The notes beneath the pieces are model-generated. The model ran no database searches, was not told where the DNA came from, and saw only the letters and a list, made by a program, of their open reading frames with translations. A program made the position numbers and the translations under genes. This document shows positions 49,607-58,080 of a stretch of DNA of 64,000 nt, in pieces. Origin of the DNA: Burkholderiales bacterium (GTDB taxonomy: Bacteria > Pseudomonadota > Gammaproteobacteria > Burkholderiales > Ga0077523); NCBI GenBank assembly GCA_022843925.1, contig JALHMS010000001.1:208294-272293 (forward strand), in the 5' to 3' direction. Position 1 is the first letter of the stretch. The number at the start of each line of letters is the position of its first letter.

Positions 49607-50470
49607 ATGCGCTGGGAAGGCGGTCGACGGAGCGACAACGTGGAGGACCGGCGCGGCATGCCGGTGGGGCGGGGCGTCGCCGGTGGCGGCATCGGGGTCG
49701 TCGTCATCGCGCTCATCGCGATGTTCTTCGGCATCGATCCGCGCGTGGTGCTGGAGCAGGGCGCCGGGATGGCCGGGCCGCCCGCGATGGAGACGCAGCG
49801 GCCCCCGGTGCAGGCCGACCCGGCGGAAGGGCGCATGAAGGATTTCGTCTCGGTCGTGCTCGCGGACACCGAGGACACCTGGACCGAGATCTTCGCCCGC
49901 AGCCAGGCGCAGTACGAACCGCCGAAGCTCGTGCTCTTCACCGGCGCGGTGGGCTCGGCGTGCGGCACCGGGCAGGCGGCAATGGGGCCGTTCTACTGCC
50001 CCGCCGATCGCAAGGTCTACATCGATCTATCGTTCTTTCGCGACCTCTCGCGGAAGCTCGGCGCGCCCGGCGACTTCGCGCAGGCGTACGTGATCGCCCA
50101 CGAGGTCGGGCATCACATCCAGAACCTGCTGGGCATCGCCGACAAGGTGCACGCGGCGCGTCAGAAGAGTGACGAAGTCCGCGCGAATGCACTCTCGGTG
50201 CGGATGGAGTTGCAGGCCGACTGCTTCGCCGGCATCTGGGCGCACCACGCGAACCGGTCGCGGCAGATCCTGGAGTCGGGCGACATCGAGGAGGGCCTGA
50301 ACGCCGCCGCTGCCATCGGCGACGACCGACTGCAGAAGCGGGCGCAGGGTCAGGTCGTGCCGGAGAGCTTCACGCACGGGTCGTCGGCGCAGCGCGTGGA
50401 ATGGTTCCGCCGCGGCATCGAGTCGGGCAGTCCGAAGAAGTGCGACACCTTCGCCCGGGGCGCGGGCTGA
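49607..50470 (+). CDS. ypfJ: YpfJ-family neutral zinc metallopeptidase
   Basis: The 287-residue protein has a short basic N-terminus, one membrane anchor (about 26-42, GVAGGGIGVVVIALIAMFFG) and a zinc-peptidase domain with HEVGH (165-169) and the third-ligand region ELQADC (201-206). It is probably membrane-anchored with an extracytoplasmic domain. Substrates of this family are poorly known. An AAAAGGAG ribosome site precedes the ATG. It is alone on the plus strand and converges on the TPR gene. Confidence 0.9.
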   Translation: MRWEGGRRSDNVEDRRGMPVGRGVAGGGIGVVVIALIAMFFGIDPRVVLEQGAGMAGPPAMETQRPPVQADPAEGRMKDFVSVVLADTEDTWTEIFARSQAQYEPPKLVLFTGAVGSACGTGQAAMGPFYCPADRKVYIDLSFFRDLSRKLGAPGDFAQAYVIAHEVGHHIQNLLGIADKVHAARQKSDEVRANALSVRMELQADCFAGIWAHHANRSRQILESGDIEEGLNAAAAIGDDRLQKRAQGQVVPESFTHGSSAQRVEWFRRGIESGSPKKCDTFARGAG

Positions 50471-50504
50471 GGGCGTCACCGACGACGTCCGCAGACTGTC
50501 GTGG

Positions 50505-50521
50505 GTCGGACTTCGTCCGAC
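50505..50521. repeat. Short perfect palindrome (REP-like or terminator)
   Basis: GTCGGAC at 50505-50511 and GTCCGAC at 50515-50521 pair around TTC. It lies between convergent ypfJ and TPR genes (50471-50585). It could be a terminator stem without a T-run or a copy of an interspersed palindromic repeat; no second copy was noticed here. Confidence 0.45.
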
Positions 50522-50585
50522 GCGGCGTTTCCAATACCGGGGTGAGCGCCACTGGTCGGATCCGCGCCAGCAGCCAGATCGCCGC

Positions 50586-51245
50586 CTACGTCCGCCTTTC
50601 CCCCCGCCGGGCGAGTTCCTCCCGGATCGCCTCCACGTTGGCGCGCACACCGATCATGTTGGGGTTCAGGGTGAGCGCGCGTTCGAACGCATCGAGTGCC
50701 GCGTTGAGCCGCCCCCGCTTCATGTGGATGAGCCCGTAGCCCGAGAGCGCGCCGAAGTGCCACGGATTGCGGTGGAGCACCTCGTCGCAGTCCGCGGCCG
50801 AACCGTCGAGGTCGCCCGCCAGGAAGCGCGCCGTGGCGCGCTTGTTCCAGCCCTCGGCAAAATCGGGCAGGCGCTCGACGACCCGCGTGAAGGTCGCGAT
50901 GCTTTCGGGAAAACGGTGCGCCGCCATCTGATCCATGCCCTCGGCGAGCAGGGCATCCGCAGTGGCATCGCCGGAGCGGCTCCATAGCGCCCAGATGGCG
51001 CGCTCCGCGATGGCGCGGACGAGTGCGTCGTCGTCCCCGGCCAGGGCCGTGATGAGTGCGGGGACGTCCGCCATCGCCCCGGTGTCGGCCAGTGCGAGCG
51101 CCCCGCGCCGCCGCGCCTCGACGTCGGGATCGACCAGCGCCGACAGTGCCGAGGCGCGATCGAGCGGTGCGTCCGCGGCGCTCGCGGGCGCGCCCAGCCC
51201 GACAAGCAGGGCGATCATTGCGAGGCAGCGGAGCAGCGCCGACAT
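50586..51245 (-). CDS. Exported HEAT/TPR-repeat protein
   Basis: The 219-residue protein has a signal peptide (about 1-23, LRCLAMIALLVGLGAPASAA) and a HEAT-like N-terminal part (LVDPDVEARRRGALALADTG, VPALITALAGDDDALVR). Two to three tetratricopeptide repeats follow (about 95-205, AEGMDQMAAHRFPESIATF, ALDAFERALTLNPN). Such proteins act as periplasmic scaffolds; no partner is evident. ATG at 51245 starts the signal peptide; GTG at 51263 would overlap the VUT gene. It follows that gene by 10 bases. Confidence 0.8.
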   Translation of the reverse strand: MSALLRCLAMIALLVGLGAPASAADAPLDRASALSALVDPDVEARRRGALALADTGAMADVPALITALAGDDDALVRAIAERAIWALWSRSGDATADALLAEGMDQMAAHRFPESIATFTRVVERLPDFAEGWNKRATARFLAGDLDGSAADCDEVLHRNPWHFGALSGYGLIHMKRGRLNAALDAFERALTLNPNMIGVRANVEAIREELARRGERRT

Positions 51246-51255
51246 GATCGGGCGC

Positions 51256-51777
51256 TCAACCACGCGCGCCGTACAGCGCCATCGCGGCGCGGAACGGCAT
51301 CAGGGCGATCAGTGCGAGCGCCACCTTCACGCCGAAGTCACCGATCGCCAGCGTCACCCACGGCATCGCCGTCCCGGCGAACGCGACCGAGAAGAAGACG
51401 GCCGTGTCGACCACCGATGCCACGAGCGTCGACACGAGCGGCGGCTTCCACCATGCGTGCCTTCGCAGCCGGTCGAAGATCATCACGTCGAGCAGCTCGG
51501 CGGTGAGGAAGGCGAGCCCGGAGGCGATCGCGATGCGCGGCGTCGCCAGCCAGGCCGATGCACCGATGGCGATCACGAATCCCGCGTAGACGACGCGGCG
51601 GGCGAAGGCGGCGCCCTCGAAGCGATTCGCGAGGTCCGTCACCAGGAAGGCGAACGGATAGGTGACCGCGCCCCAGGTGAGCCAGTCGTTGATCGGCGTC
51701 TGGACGGTGATGTTCGCGGCGACGATCACGACGACCATGGAGGCGACGTAGCCGGCGAGGATGTGCGGGCGCTGCAT
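51256..51777 (-). CDS. VUT-family transporter (queuosine-precursor type)
   Basis: The 173-residue inner-membrane protein has about five or six hydrophobic helices and the family features ITVQTPINDWLTWGAVTYPFAF, LVTDLANRFEG and VSTLVASVVDTAVFFSVAF. Homologues (YhhQ/QueT-like, vitamin-uptake-like) import queuosine precursors such as preQ0 or preQ1. No que genes are nearby. ATG at 51777 is a regular start. It is divergent from dadA. Confidence 0.85.
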   Translation of the reverse strand: MQRPHILAGYVASMVVVIVAANITVQTPINDWLTWGAVTYPFAFLVTDLANRFEGAAFARRVVYAGFVIAIGASAWLATPRIAIASGLAFLTAELLDVMIFDRLRRHAWWKPPLVSTLVASVVDTAVFFSVAFAGTAMPWVTLAIGDFGVKVALALIALMPFRAAMALYGARG

Positions 51778-51927
51778 GGTCGTGGGTCCGGGAGATGCTT
51801 GCGGCTGGGTGGTGCGATGCTAGCACGCACGCCCAGGCGGCCAGTGTCGCGTCGTCGTCCCGGAACTTCCGGTGGGGCGCGCCATCGACACCAGGCAGAA
51901 TCTCCTCACGCGGAAGCCCCTCCATCC
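51778..51927. promoter_or_regulatory. Divergent region between VUT gene and dadA
   Basis: The 150-base gap must serve both directions. On the minus strand TAGCAT (51822-51817) resembles a -10 for the VUT gene, but the -35 is weak. No clear dadA promoter or operator was recognised, and the dadA start has only a poor ribosome site. Confidence 0.35.
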
Positions 51928-53181
51928 ATGAAAGTCCTCGTTCTCGGCAGCGGTCTCCTCGGTACGACCTCCGCGTGGTTTCTCTCGGAGGCGGGCCACG
52001 ATGTCACGGTGGTCGACCGACAACCGGCGGCCGGACTCGAGACGAGTTTCGCCAACGGCGGGCAGATCTCCGTGAGCCATGCCGAGCCGTGGGCCAATCC
52101 GCATGCACCGATGCAGGTCCTACGCTGGTTGGGTCGCGAGGACGCACCGCTGCTCTTCCGGCTCCGGGCCGACCCCGACCAGTGGCGCTGGGGTCTCCGC
52201 TTCCTCCTCGAATGCCTTCCGGGGCGCACCCGCAGGAACATCGAGAGTCTCGTGACCCTGGGCATCTACAGCCGCGCCACGCTGCAGGCCCTGCGCGCCG
52301 GGACCGGCATCCAGTACGACCATCTCGAGCGCGGCATCCTGCACTTCTACACCGACCGGGCGGCGTTCGACGCGGGTGTGCAGGCCCTCGCCCACATGAA
52401 CGACTTCGGGTGCGGCAGCGTCCCGACAACAGCAGACGAATGCGTCGCCATCGAGCCCGCGCTGCGCGGCGCGCGCGATCGCATCGTCGGGGGGACCTTC
52501 ACTCCGAGCGACGAGTCCGGCAACGCGTGGCGCTTCACCGATGAACTGGCGAAGCTCGCGATCGCCCGCGGCGTGGATTTCCGGTTCGACACCACCGTGA
52601 TCGCGCTGGAACGCGAAGGCGACCGCATCACCGGGGTTCGCGTGCGGAATACCGAAGGCGAGACCCGCCTCACCGCCGACGCGATCGTCGTCGCGCTGGG
52701 CAGCTACTCGGTCCACCTGCTCCGGCCGCTCGGCCTGCGGATTCCCGTCTATCCCGCGAAGGGCTACTCGATCACCGCGAAGGTCATCGATCCGGCGTCG
52801 GCGCCGGAGGTGAGCCTGACGGACGACGGCTACAAACTCGTCTTCTCGCGTCTGGGTGACGAGCTGCGCGTGGCGGGCACCGCCGAACTGAACGGCTGGG
52901 ACACTTCGATCAACCAGGTGCGATGCGAGGCCATCGTGCGCCGCACGCGCGAGTTGTTCCCGGACGCGCTCGACTACGCCGGGGCGCGCTTCTGGACCGG
53001 CCTGCGGCCTGCCACGCCGGGCAACGTCCCGATCATCGGCCGCACGCGCTTCTCGAACCTGTACCTCAACACCGGCCACGGCACGCTCGGCTGGACCCTC
53101 TCGTGCGGTTCGGCGCGCGTGATCGCCGACATCGTCAGCGGTCGCAGGCCGGAAATCACCATTCCTCTCTCGGGCGGCTGA
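51928..53181 (+). CDS. dadA: D-amino acid dehydrogenase small subunit
   Basis: This FAD enzyme oxidises D-amino acids to 2-oxo acids and ammonia and feeds electrons to quinones. The 417-residue protein has the dinucleotide fold VLGSGLLGTTSAWFLSEAG (4-22), VDRQPAAGLETSFANGGQIS, and the C-terminal FWTGLRPATPGNVPIIG and NTGHGTLGWTLSCGS, typical of DadA. ATG at 51928 is a standard start. No alanine racemase is next to it. Its presence 2.4 kb after the transporter-M20-malonate genes may be meaningful (see findings). Confidence 0.93.
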   Translation: MKVLVLGSGLLGTTSAWFLSEAGHDVTVVDRQPAAGLETSFANGGQISVSHAEPWANPHAPMQVLRWLGREDAPLLFRLRADPDQWRWGLRFLLECLPGRTRRNIESLVTLGIYSRATLQALRAGTGIQYDHLERGILHFYTDRAAFDAGVQALAHMNDFGCGSVPTTADECVAIEPALRGARDRIVGGTFTPSDESGNAWRFTDELAKLAIARGVDFRFDTTVIALEREGDRITGVRVRNTEGETRLTADAIVVALGSYSVHLLRPLGLRIPVYPAKGYSITAKVIDPASAPEVSLTDDGYKLVFSRLGDELRVAGTAELNGWDTSINQVRCEAIVRRTRELFPDALDYAGARFWTGLRPATPGNVPIIGRTRFSNLYLNTGHGTLGWTLSCGSARVIADIVSGRRPEITIPLSGG

Positions 53182-53214
53182 GACCGCGGTGACCGTCTGA
53201 CGATCACCGCGGTC
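53182..53214. terminator. Bidirectional hairpin between dadA and the PEP-CTERM gene
   Basis: GACCGCGGTGA (53182-53192) pairs perfectly with TCACCGCGGTC (53204-53214) across an 11-base loop. It starts at the dadA stop and precedes the convergent PEP-CTERM stop, so it probably ends both transcripts. No T-run follows. Confidence 0.65.
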
Positions 53215-53225
53215 AGCCTGCACGC

Positions 53226-53834
53226 TCAGCGACCCGCGCGCCTCCTGGCACGGAGGGCAGCGCCCAGCACGCCGAACCCGGCCAGCGTCAACACCGTGGT
53301 GGAAGGCTCCGGCACTGGCACCGCCTGAAGCGACAGCGTGACGCGATCGCCTGCGACGAGGCCGTCGAAGCCCACCAGCCAGGACTGCGGACCGGCCTGG
53401 GAGAACGGATTCCCGAGATCGACCCCGAACGGCTCGGCAGGGTCGAAGCCGATCCGCTGCGACAGCGTCGAACCGGTGATCGCGCCGAGGCCACCCAACT
53501 GCGCCGTGACATCGCCGACCAGTGCGAAGCTGCCGCGGTCCATCCGCACGTCGAGTGCGGAGAAGGGCCCGACGCCGACATTCGAGAGGATGGCATCGAA
53601 GGCGATCCAGCCGCCGACGTCATCGGCTTCCACCTCCAGGGTGAGGTCCACCGCCGCCCCGTTTCGGAAGCCCACTGTCACCGCGAGCAGGGTCGGACCG
53701 GTGCCGAAGGTGTCGAGATCGTTGCCGCGCGCGTCGAAGGCCACCAGCGAGGCGGCGGAAGCCGAGCCTGCCGACGCGAACAGCGTCGCGGCCAGAATCC
53801 GCGCGATCGCCCCGCGGGAGAGAATCCTGTGCAT
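53226..53834 (-). CDS. PEP-CTERM sorting domain protein
   Basis: The 202-residue protein has a signal peptide (about 1-27) and a beta-rich secreted domain with no clear family. The C-terminal exosortase signal is complete: VPEPS (174-178), a hydrophobic helix (about 179-194) and RARRR (195-199). Such proteins are processed by EpsH-type exosortase and reach the cell surface or matrix; the exosortase is not in this window. ATG at 53834 has GGGAGA eight bases upstream and is preferred; ATG at 53852 overlaps the phoD stop. It seems co-transcribed with phoD. Confidence 0.85.
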   Translation of the reverse strand: MHRILSRGAIARILAATLFASAGSASAASLVAFDARGNDLDTFGTGPTLLAVTVGFRNGAAVDLTLEVEADDVGGWIAFDAILSNVGVGPFSALDVRMDRGSFALVGDVTAQLGGLGAITGSTLSQRIGFDPAEPFGVDLGNPFSQAGPQSWLVGFDGLVAGDRVTLSLQAVPVPEPSTTVLTLAGFGVLGAALRARRRAGR

Positions 53835-53848
53835 CGCCGTTCTCCCGT

Positions 53849-55438
53849 TCATGCCGGCACCAGCGTCTTCTGATACACCGACACGCCGTCGATGTTCTTC
53901 AAGTCGACGGTGAGGTTGCGCGATCCGTGCGCGATGTTCACCTCCCCGAAGAATTGCGCCCCGGCGTAGGGGGACGCGTTGGATCGCGGCCCCGTGCGCG
54001 TGAAGACGGCCTCCGGACCGAACGTGTCGTCGAGCGTGTTGGGTCCGAACGAGCCGGCGTTCAGCGGCCCGGCCACGAACTCCCAGAACGGAGCGAAGTC
54101 GCGGTACTGCGCCCGCGTCGGATCGTAGTGATGGGCGGCACAGTAGTGGACGTCGGCGGTGACCCACACCACGTTGCGGATGTTCTCGCGCGCGATGAAG
54201 GTCAGCAGGCGCGCGATCTCCAGTTCCCGCCCGAGGGCCGGTCCATTGCCGTTCGCGAGGCCTTCGTAGCGGCTGCGCCGCTCGGCGTCGCGGCCGTCGC
54301 CGATCACCACACCGACCGGCATGTCGGCGGCGATGACCTTCCACGTGGCGCGCGAGCGCTTGAGACCCTGGCGCAGCCATTCCATCTGCTGCAGACCGAG
54401 GAAGGCCGTGTCGTCGCCCTCCTGCTCCTGGCGGTTGAACGTGTTCGGGCCGCGGTAGCTGCGCATGTCGACGACGAACACGTCGAGCAGCGGGCCGTAG
54501 GGGATGTGGCGGTAGACGCGCTCGGACTCGTCGGCCGTGTGCGGTCGCATCGGCGCGAACTCCTGGAAGGCGCGCGAGCCGCGCGCGATGAGCAGCGGGA
54601 CGTCCTTCACCGTGTAGCGCGCATCGGCCGAGAGGTCCTTCGACGCGGACCAGTTGTTGGTGACCTCGTGGTCGTCCCACTGCCAGACCTGCGGCACCTC
54701 GGCGTTGAAGCGGCGGACGTTGGCGTCCATGAGGTTGTACTTGTACCGGCCGCGGAACTCGGCGAGCGTTTCTGCCACCTTCGCGACTTCCGGCGTCACG
54801 ATGTTGGTCCACAGGCGGCCGTCCTCTGCCGTCACGGATTCCGCGATGGGGCCGTCGGCATAGATGGTGTCGCCGCTGTGGATGAAGAAGTCGGGCTCGA
54901 CGCGCCGCATGGCTTCGTAGATCTTCATGCCGCCGAACGACTCGTTGATCCCCCAGCCCTGCCCGGCGGTGTCGCCACCCCAGACGAAGCGGATGTCGCG
55001 GGCGAGACCAGGCGTGCGGAAATGTCCGGTCACCGGTTCGCTGCGCGCACGGGCGTTCGTGAGGTCCTCGAACCACACCTTCACGAACACGTCGCGGTTC
55101 GCCGGGAGGTTGGTGAGATCGAGGCGTGCGGTGTAGTCCGTCAGGTCGAGCGCATGCGGGCCGACGAGCGTGCGTGCGCCGCGGAACGATTCGTCCATGG
55201 CGTATTGCACGAACATGCGCGACGGGCGATCGGCGCGGCTCCACACGAGCGTGCGACCGAGCCCCTGGTCACCGAACTGGATGCCTTCGCTCATGCGCGG
55301 TCGGGCGTCGTCGGCCAGCACGATGGCAGGCGCTCCGAGACCCAGCGCGGCGATGCCCGCGCTCGGCAACACGGTGGAGCCGGCGATGGCGGAGGCCGTC
55401 TTCAGGAAACTGCGGCGGTCGTTCTTCGGTGCATTCAT
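53849..55438 (-). CDS. phoD: PhoD-type alkaline phosphatase/phosphodiesterase (Tat-exported)
   Basis: The 529-residue enzyme has a twin-arginine signal (NDRRSFLKTAS, 6-16), a PhoD N-terminal beta domain (about 50-145) and the metallophosphatase core: GGDTAG (154-159), HSGDTIYADGP (187-197), WDDHEVTNNW and VTADVHY. It should release phosphate from phosphomonoesters or diesters outside the cytoplasm, with Ca/Fe cofactors as in known PhoD. ATG at 55438 has AGGAG seven bases upstream. No Pho box was recognised in the 105 bases before it. Confidence 0.92.
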   Translation of the reverse strand: MNAPKNDRRSFLKTASAIAGSTVLPSAGIAALGLGAPAIVLADDARPRMSEGIQFGDQGLGRTLVWSRADRPSRMFVQYAMDESFRGARTLVGPHALDLTDYTARLDLTNLPANRDVFVKVWFEDLTNARARSEPVTGHFRTPGLARDIRFVWGGDTAGQGWGINESFGGMKIYEAMRRVEPDFFIHSGDTIYADGPIAESVTAEDGRLWTNIVTPEVAKVAETLAEFRGRYKYNLMDANVRRFNAEVPQVWQWDDHEVTNNWSASKDLSADARYTVKDVPLLIARGSRAFQEFAPMRPHTADESERVYRHIPYGPLLDVFVVDMRSYRGPNTFNRQEQEGDDTAFLGLQQMEWLRQGLKRSRATWKVIAADMPVGVVIGDGRDAERRSRYEGLANGNGPALGRELEIARLLTFIARENIRNVVWVTADVHYCAAHHYDPTRAQYRDFAPFWEFVAGPLNAGSFGPNTLDDTFGPEAVFTRTGPRSNASPYAGAQFFGEVNIAHGSRNLTVDLKNIDGVSVYQKTLVPA

Positions 55439-55543
55439 GAGTGAGCTCCTCGGTGGGTGGACGACATTTCCACTACCAGGATCATGGTCGGGAGGCATTG
55501 CGGGGCGGGTACTGCCGATGGGCGAAGTGACGGACCCTATGGC

Positions 55544-56539
55544 CTACCCATCCGTCATTTCCCGTGACGGCCCCCTGGGCCGATGGACGCGTCTCCGACC
55601 CCCTGCTGTCCTCGGCAGCGCGGCTGCTGCGATCGGCCCTGCCAGCACTTCCGACAGGAACTCGATGAATGCGGTGAGCCGTGGGGCCACCGGTTTGCCC
55701 GGGTGCCACAGCGCGTACAGCTCGTAAGCCGGCGAGTGCCAGCCAGGCAGCACCTGCACCAGAGAACCATTGGCGAAGTGCGGTTCGAGCACGAACCGAT
55801 AATCCTGATACAGCCCGAGCCCGCCGATGGCAGCCAGCAGGCACGCGTCGGAGTTGTTGCTGCAGAGCCGGCCCTGCGCCGGCATCACGAGCGGTGCGCG
55901 TCCGGGGTGCAGGGCGTCCTCGAACGCCCAGTCGAAGGGCTTGCCGGCCACCGAGTTCACGTAGTCGATGGTCGTGTGCGCCGGGATCTCGCGCGGATGC
56001 CGCGGCGCGCCGTGCTGCGCCACGTAGTGCGGGCTCGCGGCCGTGATGAGCCGCATCGAGCCCAGTGCGCGATACCGCATGCCGCTGCGGGGCGGCAGCG
56101 TGAACCGCAGGAAGACATCCGCTCGCGTGGAGGGCGCCTCGTCCACGTGCTCGTTCAGGATGAGGTCGATCGTCAGCGCCGGATACCGCGCCAGCAGCTC
56201 GGGCAGCCGTCCGGCGAGCAGACGCGTCCCGATGAACTCGGGCACCTCCACCGACAGCAGCCCCGCCACTTCGCCCGATCGCTGCGCGTACTCGTTCTCC
56301 AGCGTGTCGACCTCGGCCACGATCGCCTCGGCGCGGGCGGCATACCGGCTGCCCTCGGGTGTGAGCGCGACCCGCCGCGTCGTGCGCGTGAAGAGCCGGG
56401 TGTCGAGGCGTGATTCGAGCTGCGCGATCTGCAGCGACACTGCCGCGCGCGACAGCCCGAGGCGCCGGGCGGCGACGCTGAAACTGCCGGCGGCCGCCAC
56501 TTCGCAGAAGGTGCGCATGAGTCCGAGGCTGTCTGCCAT
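55544..56539 (-). CDS. LysR-family transcriptional regulator
   Basis: The 331-residue protein has the LysR winged helix-turn-helix (4-62, MRTFCEVAAAGSFSVAARRL, AAVSLQIAQLESRLDTRLF) and a C-terminal inducer-binding domain (about 90-300). A basic 25-residue tail follows. It is divergent from a MATE exporter, and the 148 bases between them hold a nested palindrome of the T-N11-A type, so it probably controls the exporter and itself. ATG at 56539 is the normal LysR start. Confidence 0.92.
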   Translation of the reverse strand: MADSLGLMRTFCEVAAAGSFSVAARRLGLSRAAVSLQIAQLESRLDTRLFTRTTRRVALTPEGSRYAARAEAIVAEVDTLENEYAQRSGEVAGLLSVEVPEFIGTRLLAGRLPELLARYPALTIDLILNEHVDEAPSTRADVFLRFTLPPRSGMRYRALGSMRLITAASPHYVAQHGAPRHPREIPAHTTIDYVNSVAGKPFDWAFEDALHPGRAPLVMPAQGRLCSNNSDACLLAAIGGLGLYQDYRFVLEPHFANGSLVQVLPGWHSPAYELYALWHPGKPVAPRLTAFIEFLSEVLAGPIAAAALPRTAGGRRRVHRPRGPSREMTDG

Positions 56540-56555
56540 GGGCTTTCCCGTGGAA

Positions 56556-56638
56556 GGAACGAATTGGATTGTCGAGTAGCGCTGAACGATCAGTTTGCGG
56601 CACGCAATCACCATCGACAATACAGTGCGGTTCGTTCC
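56556..56638. promoter_or_regulatory. Candidate LysR operator (nested palindromes)
   Basis: Three dyads share nearly one centre. They are TTGCG-GCA-CGCAA (56595-56607, a T-N11-A box), ATTGTCGA/TCGACAAT (56568-56575 and 56614-56621), and GGAACGAA/TTCGTTCC (56556-56563 and 56631-56638). They fill the gap between the divergent regulator and MATE genes. Confidence 0.6.
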
Positions 56639-56687
56639 GCGGTCGAGCGCCCCACCAGGGCGACTCCCGCGGCATCGGGAGATTGTC

Positions 56688-58070
56688 ATGTCGTCGTTCC
56701 AGCGCCTCCGACCGGAGTTCCTGCCGCTTGCCCGCCTCGCCCTGCCCCTCGTGGCCGGCCTGGGGGCGTCCACCGCCCTCATGCTCACCGACACGTGGAT
56801 GCTCGGTCCGCTCGGACCCGTGCCCCTTGCGGCCGCATCGCTCACGTCCAGCGCCCTGCTGATCCTCTGGGCTGCACTCTATGGATTCATGGGGCCCGTC
56901 GGACTGCTCGCCGCGCGGGCCTTCGGTGCGGGCGATGCCCGGGCGCTCGCAAGCGTCGTGCGCCACGGTTGCGCCTTCGGCGCGATGGTGGGTGGCGGCG
57001 GCGCGCTGCTCATGATCGGCGCGCTCTTCCTGCTGCCGTACGCCGGCCAGCCGCCCGAGGTGCTCGCGGTGATCGCCCCGTACTGGGTGCTGCTTGCGCT
57101 GATGCTCCTGCCGTATGGCGTCTCGCTCGTCTTCAAGCAGGTGTTCGACGCCATCGACCGGCCCTGGACGGGCGTCGCGCTCATGTTCACCGCCGTCGCC
57201 GTCAACCTGCCCCTGAACTACGTCCTCATCTCCGGCCGCCTCGGCTTCCCGGCGCTCGGTCTCACTGGTGCGGGGGTGGCCACGCTGCTCGCGGAGTGCG
57301 CCGCGCTCGGCGCGTTCTGGCTCACCTTCCGGCGCGCGGAGGTGATGCGTCCGTATCGCATCCGGGTGCCGCTCGGTCGCGAGGGATTCGCCGCGCAGGC
57401 GAAGGCCGGTTTCCCGATGGGCATCCAGTACCTCGCCGAGGGCGGTGCGGTCGCGGTGTCGGGCGTGCTGATCGGTCTCCTCGGCGCGGTCGCCCTCGCG
57501 GCGAACCAGATCGTGTTCAGCGTCGAGTCGCTGCTGTACATGCTCCCGCTCGGCGTGGCGAGCGCCACGGGCATCCGCATCTCCCAGGCGATGGGCAGCG
57601 GCGAACTGCAGCGCGTGCGGCCGATCGGCCACGCGGCCCTGCTCACGGCCTCGGTGTGGACGCTGGTCCTGACCCTGCCGCTCGCCCTCGGCGGCGCCAG
57701 TGTCGCGCGCGCCTTCGTCGACGACCCGGCCGTGATCGCCACGGCAGCGGCCATGTTCATCGCGGTGGGGTTGATGCAGTTCTTCGACGGCATCCAGACC
57801 GTGAGCCTGGGCGCGCTCCGCGGCATGCACGACCATCGGTGGCCGATGGTGGTGACGCTCGTGGCCTACTGGTTGGTGGCGCTGCCGCTCGGCTGGCTGC
57901 TCGCGATCCCCCTGGGCCTGGGTGCCGCCGGCTTCTGGTCGGGGTTCGCCATCGGGCTCGCGCTCGCGGCCGTGGTGCTCGCGCTCCGGTTCGAGCGGCG
58001 CTGCCAGGCGCTGACAGCGCCCGACGCGCCTGCGGGCCTTGTACACGGACTCGGCGCCGCGGCCCGCTGA
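56688..58070 (+). CDS. MATE-family efflux transporter
   Basis: The 460-residue membrane protein has about twelve hydrophobic helices in two repeats, with family landmarks LPLVAGLGASTALMLTDTWM, QVFDAIDRPWTGV, LPLNYVLI and ALRGMHDHRWPM. MATE proteins export cationic drugs or metabolites by sodium or proton exchange. It is of the NorM/multidrug type by overall look. ATG at 56688 has CGGGAG upstream. Expression is probably set by the divergent LysR protein. Its stop lies 10 bases from the convergent TauE gene. Confidence 0.9.
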   Translation: MSSFQRLRPEFLPLARLALPLVAGLGASTALMLTDTWMLGPLGPVPLAAASLTSSALLILWAALYGFMGPVGLLAARAFGAGDARALASVVRHGCAFGAMVGGGGALLMIGALFLLPYAGQPPEVLAVIAPYWVLLALMLLPYGVSLVFKQVFDAIDRPWTGVALMFTAVAVNLPLNYVLISGRLGFPALGLTGAGVATLLAECAALGAFWLTFRRAEVMRPYRIRVPLGREGFAAQAKAGFPMGIQYLAEGGAVAVSGVLIGLLGAVALAANQIVFSVESLLYMLPLGVASATGIRISQAMGSGELQRVRPIGHAALLTASVWTLVLTLPLALGGASVARAFVDDPAVIATAAAMFIAVGLMQFFDGIQTVSLGALRGMHDHRWPMVVTLVAYWLVALPLGWLLAIPLGLGAAGFWSGFAIGLALAAVVLALRFERRCQALTAPDAPAGLVHGLGAAAR

Positions 58071-58080
58071 TCGCGTCGCC

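Noticed and set aside
55482-58046. 854-codon minus-strand frame over the LysR and MATE genes
   Set aside because: It is a shadow spanning two divergent real genes and has no coherent domain.
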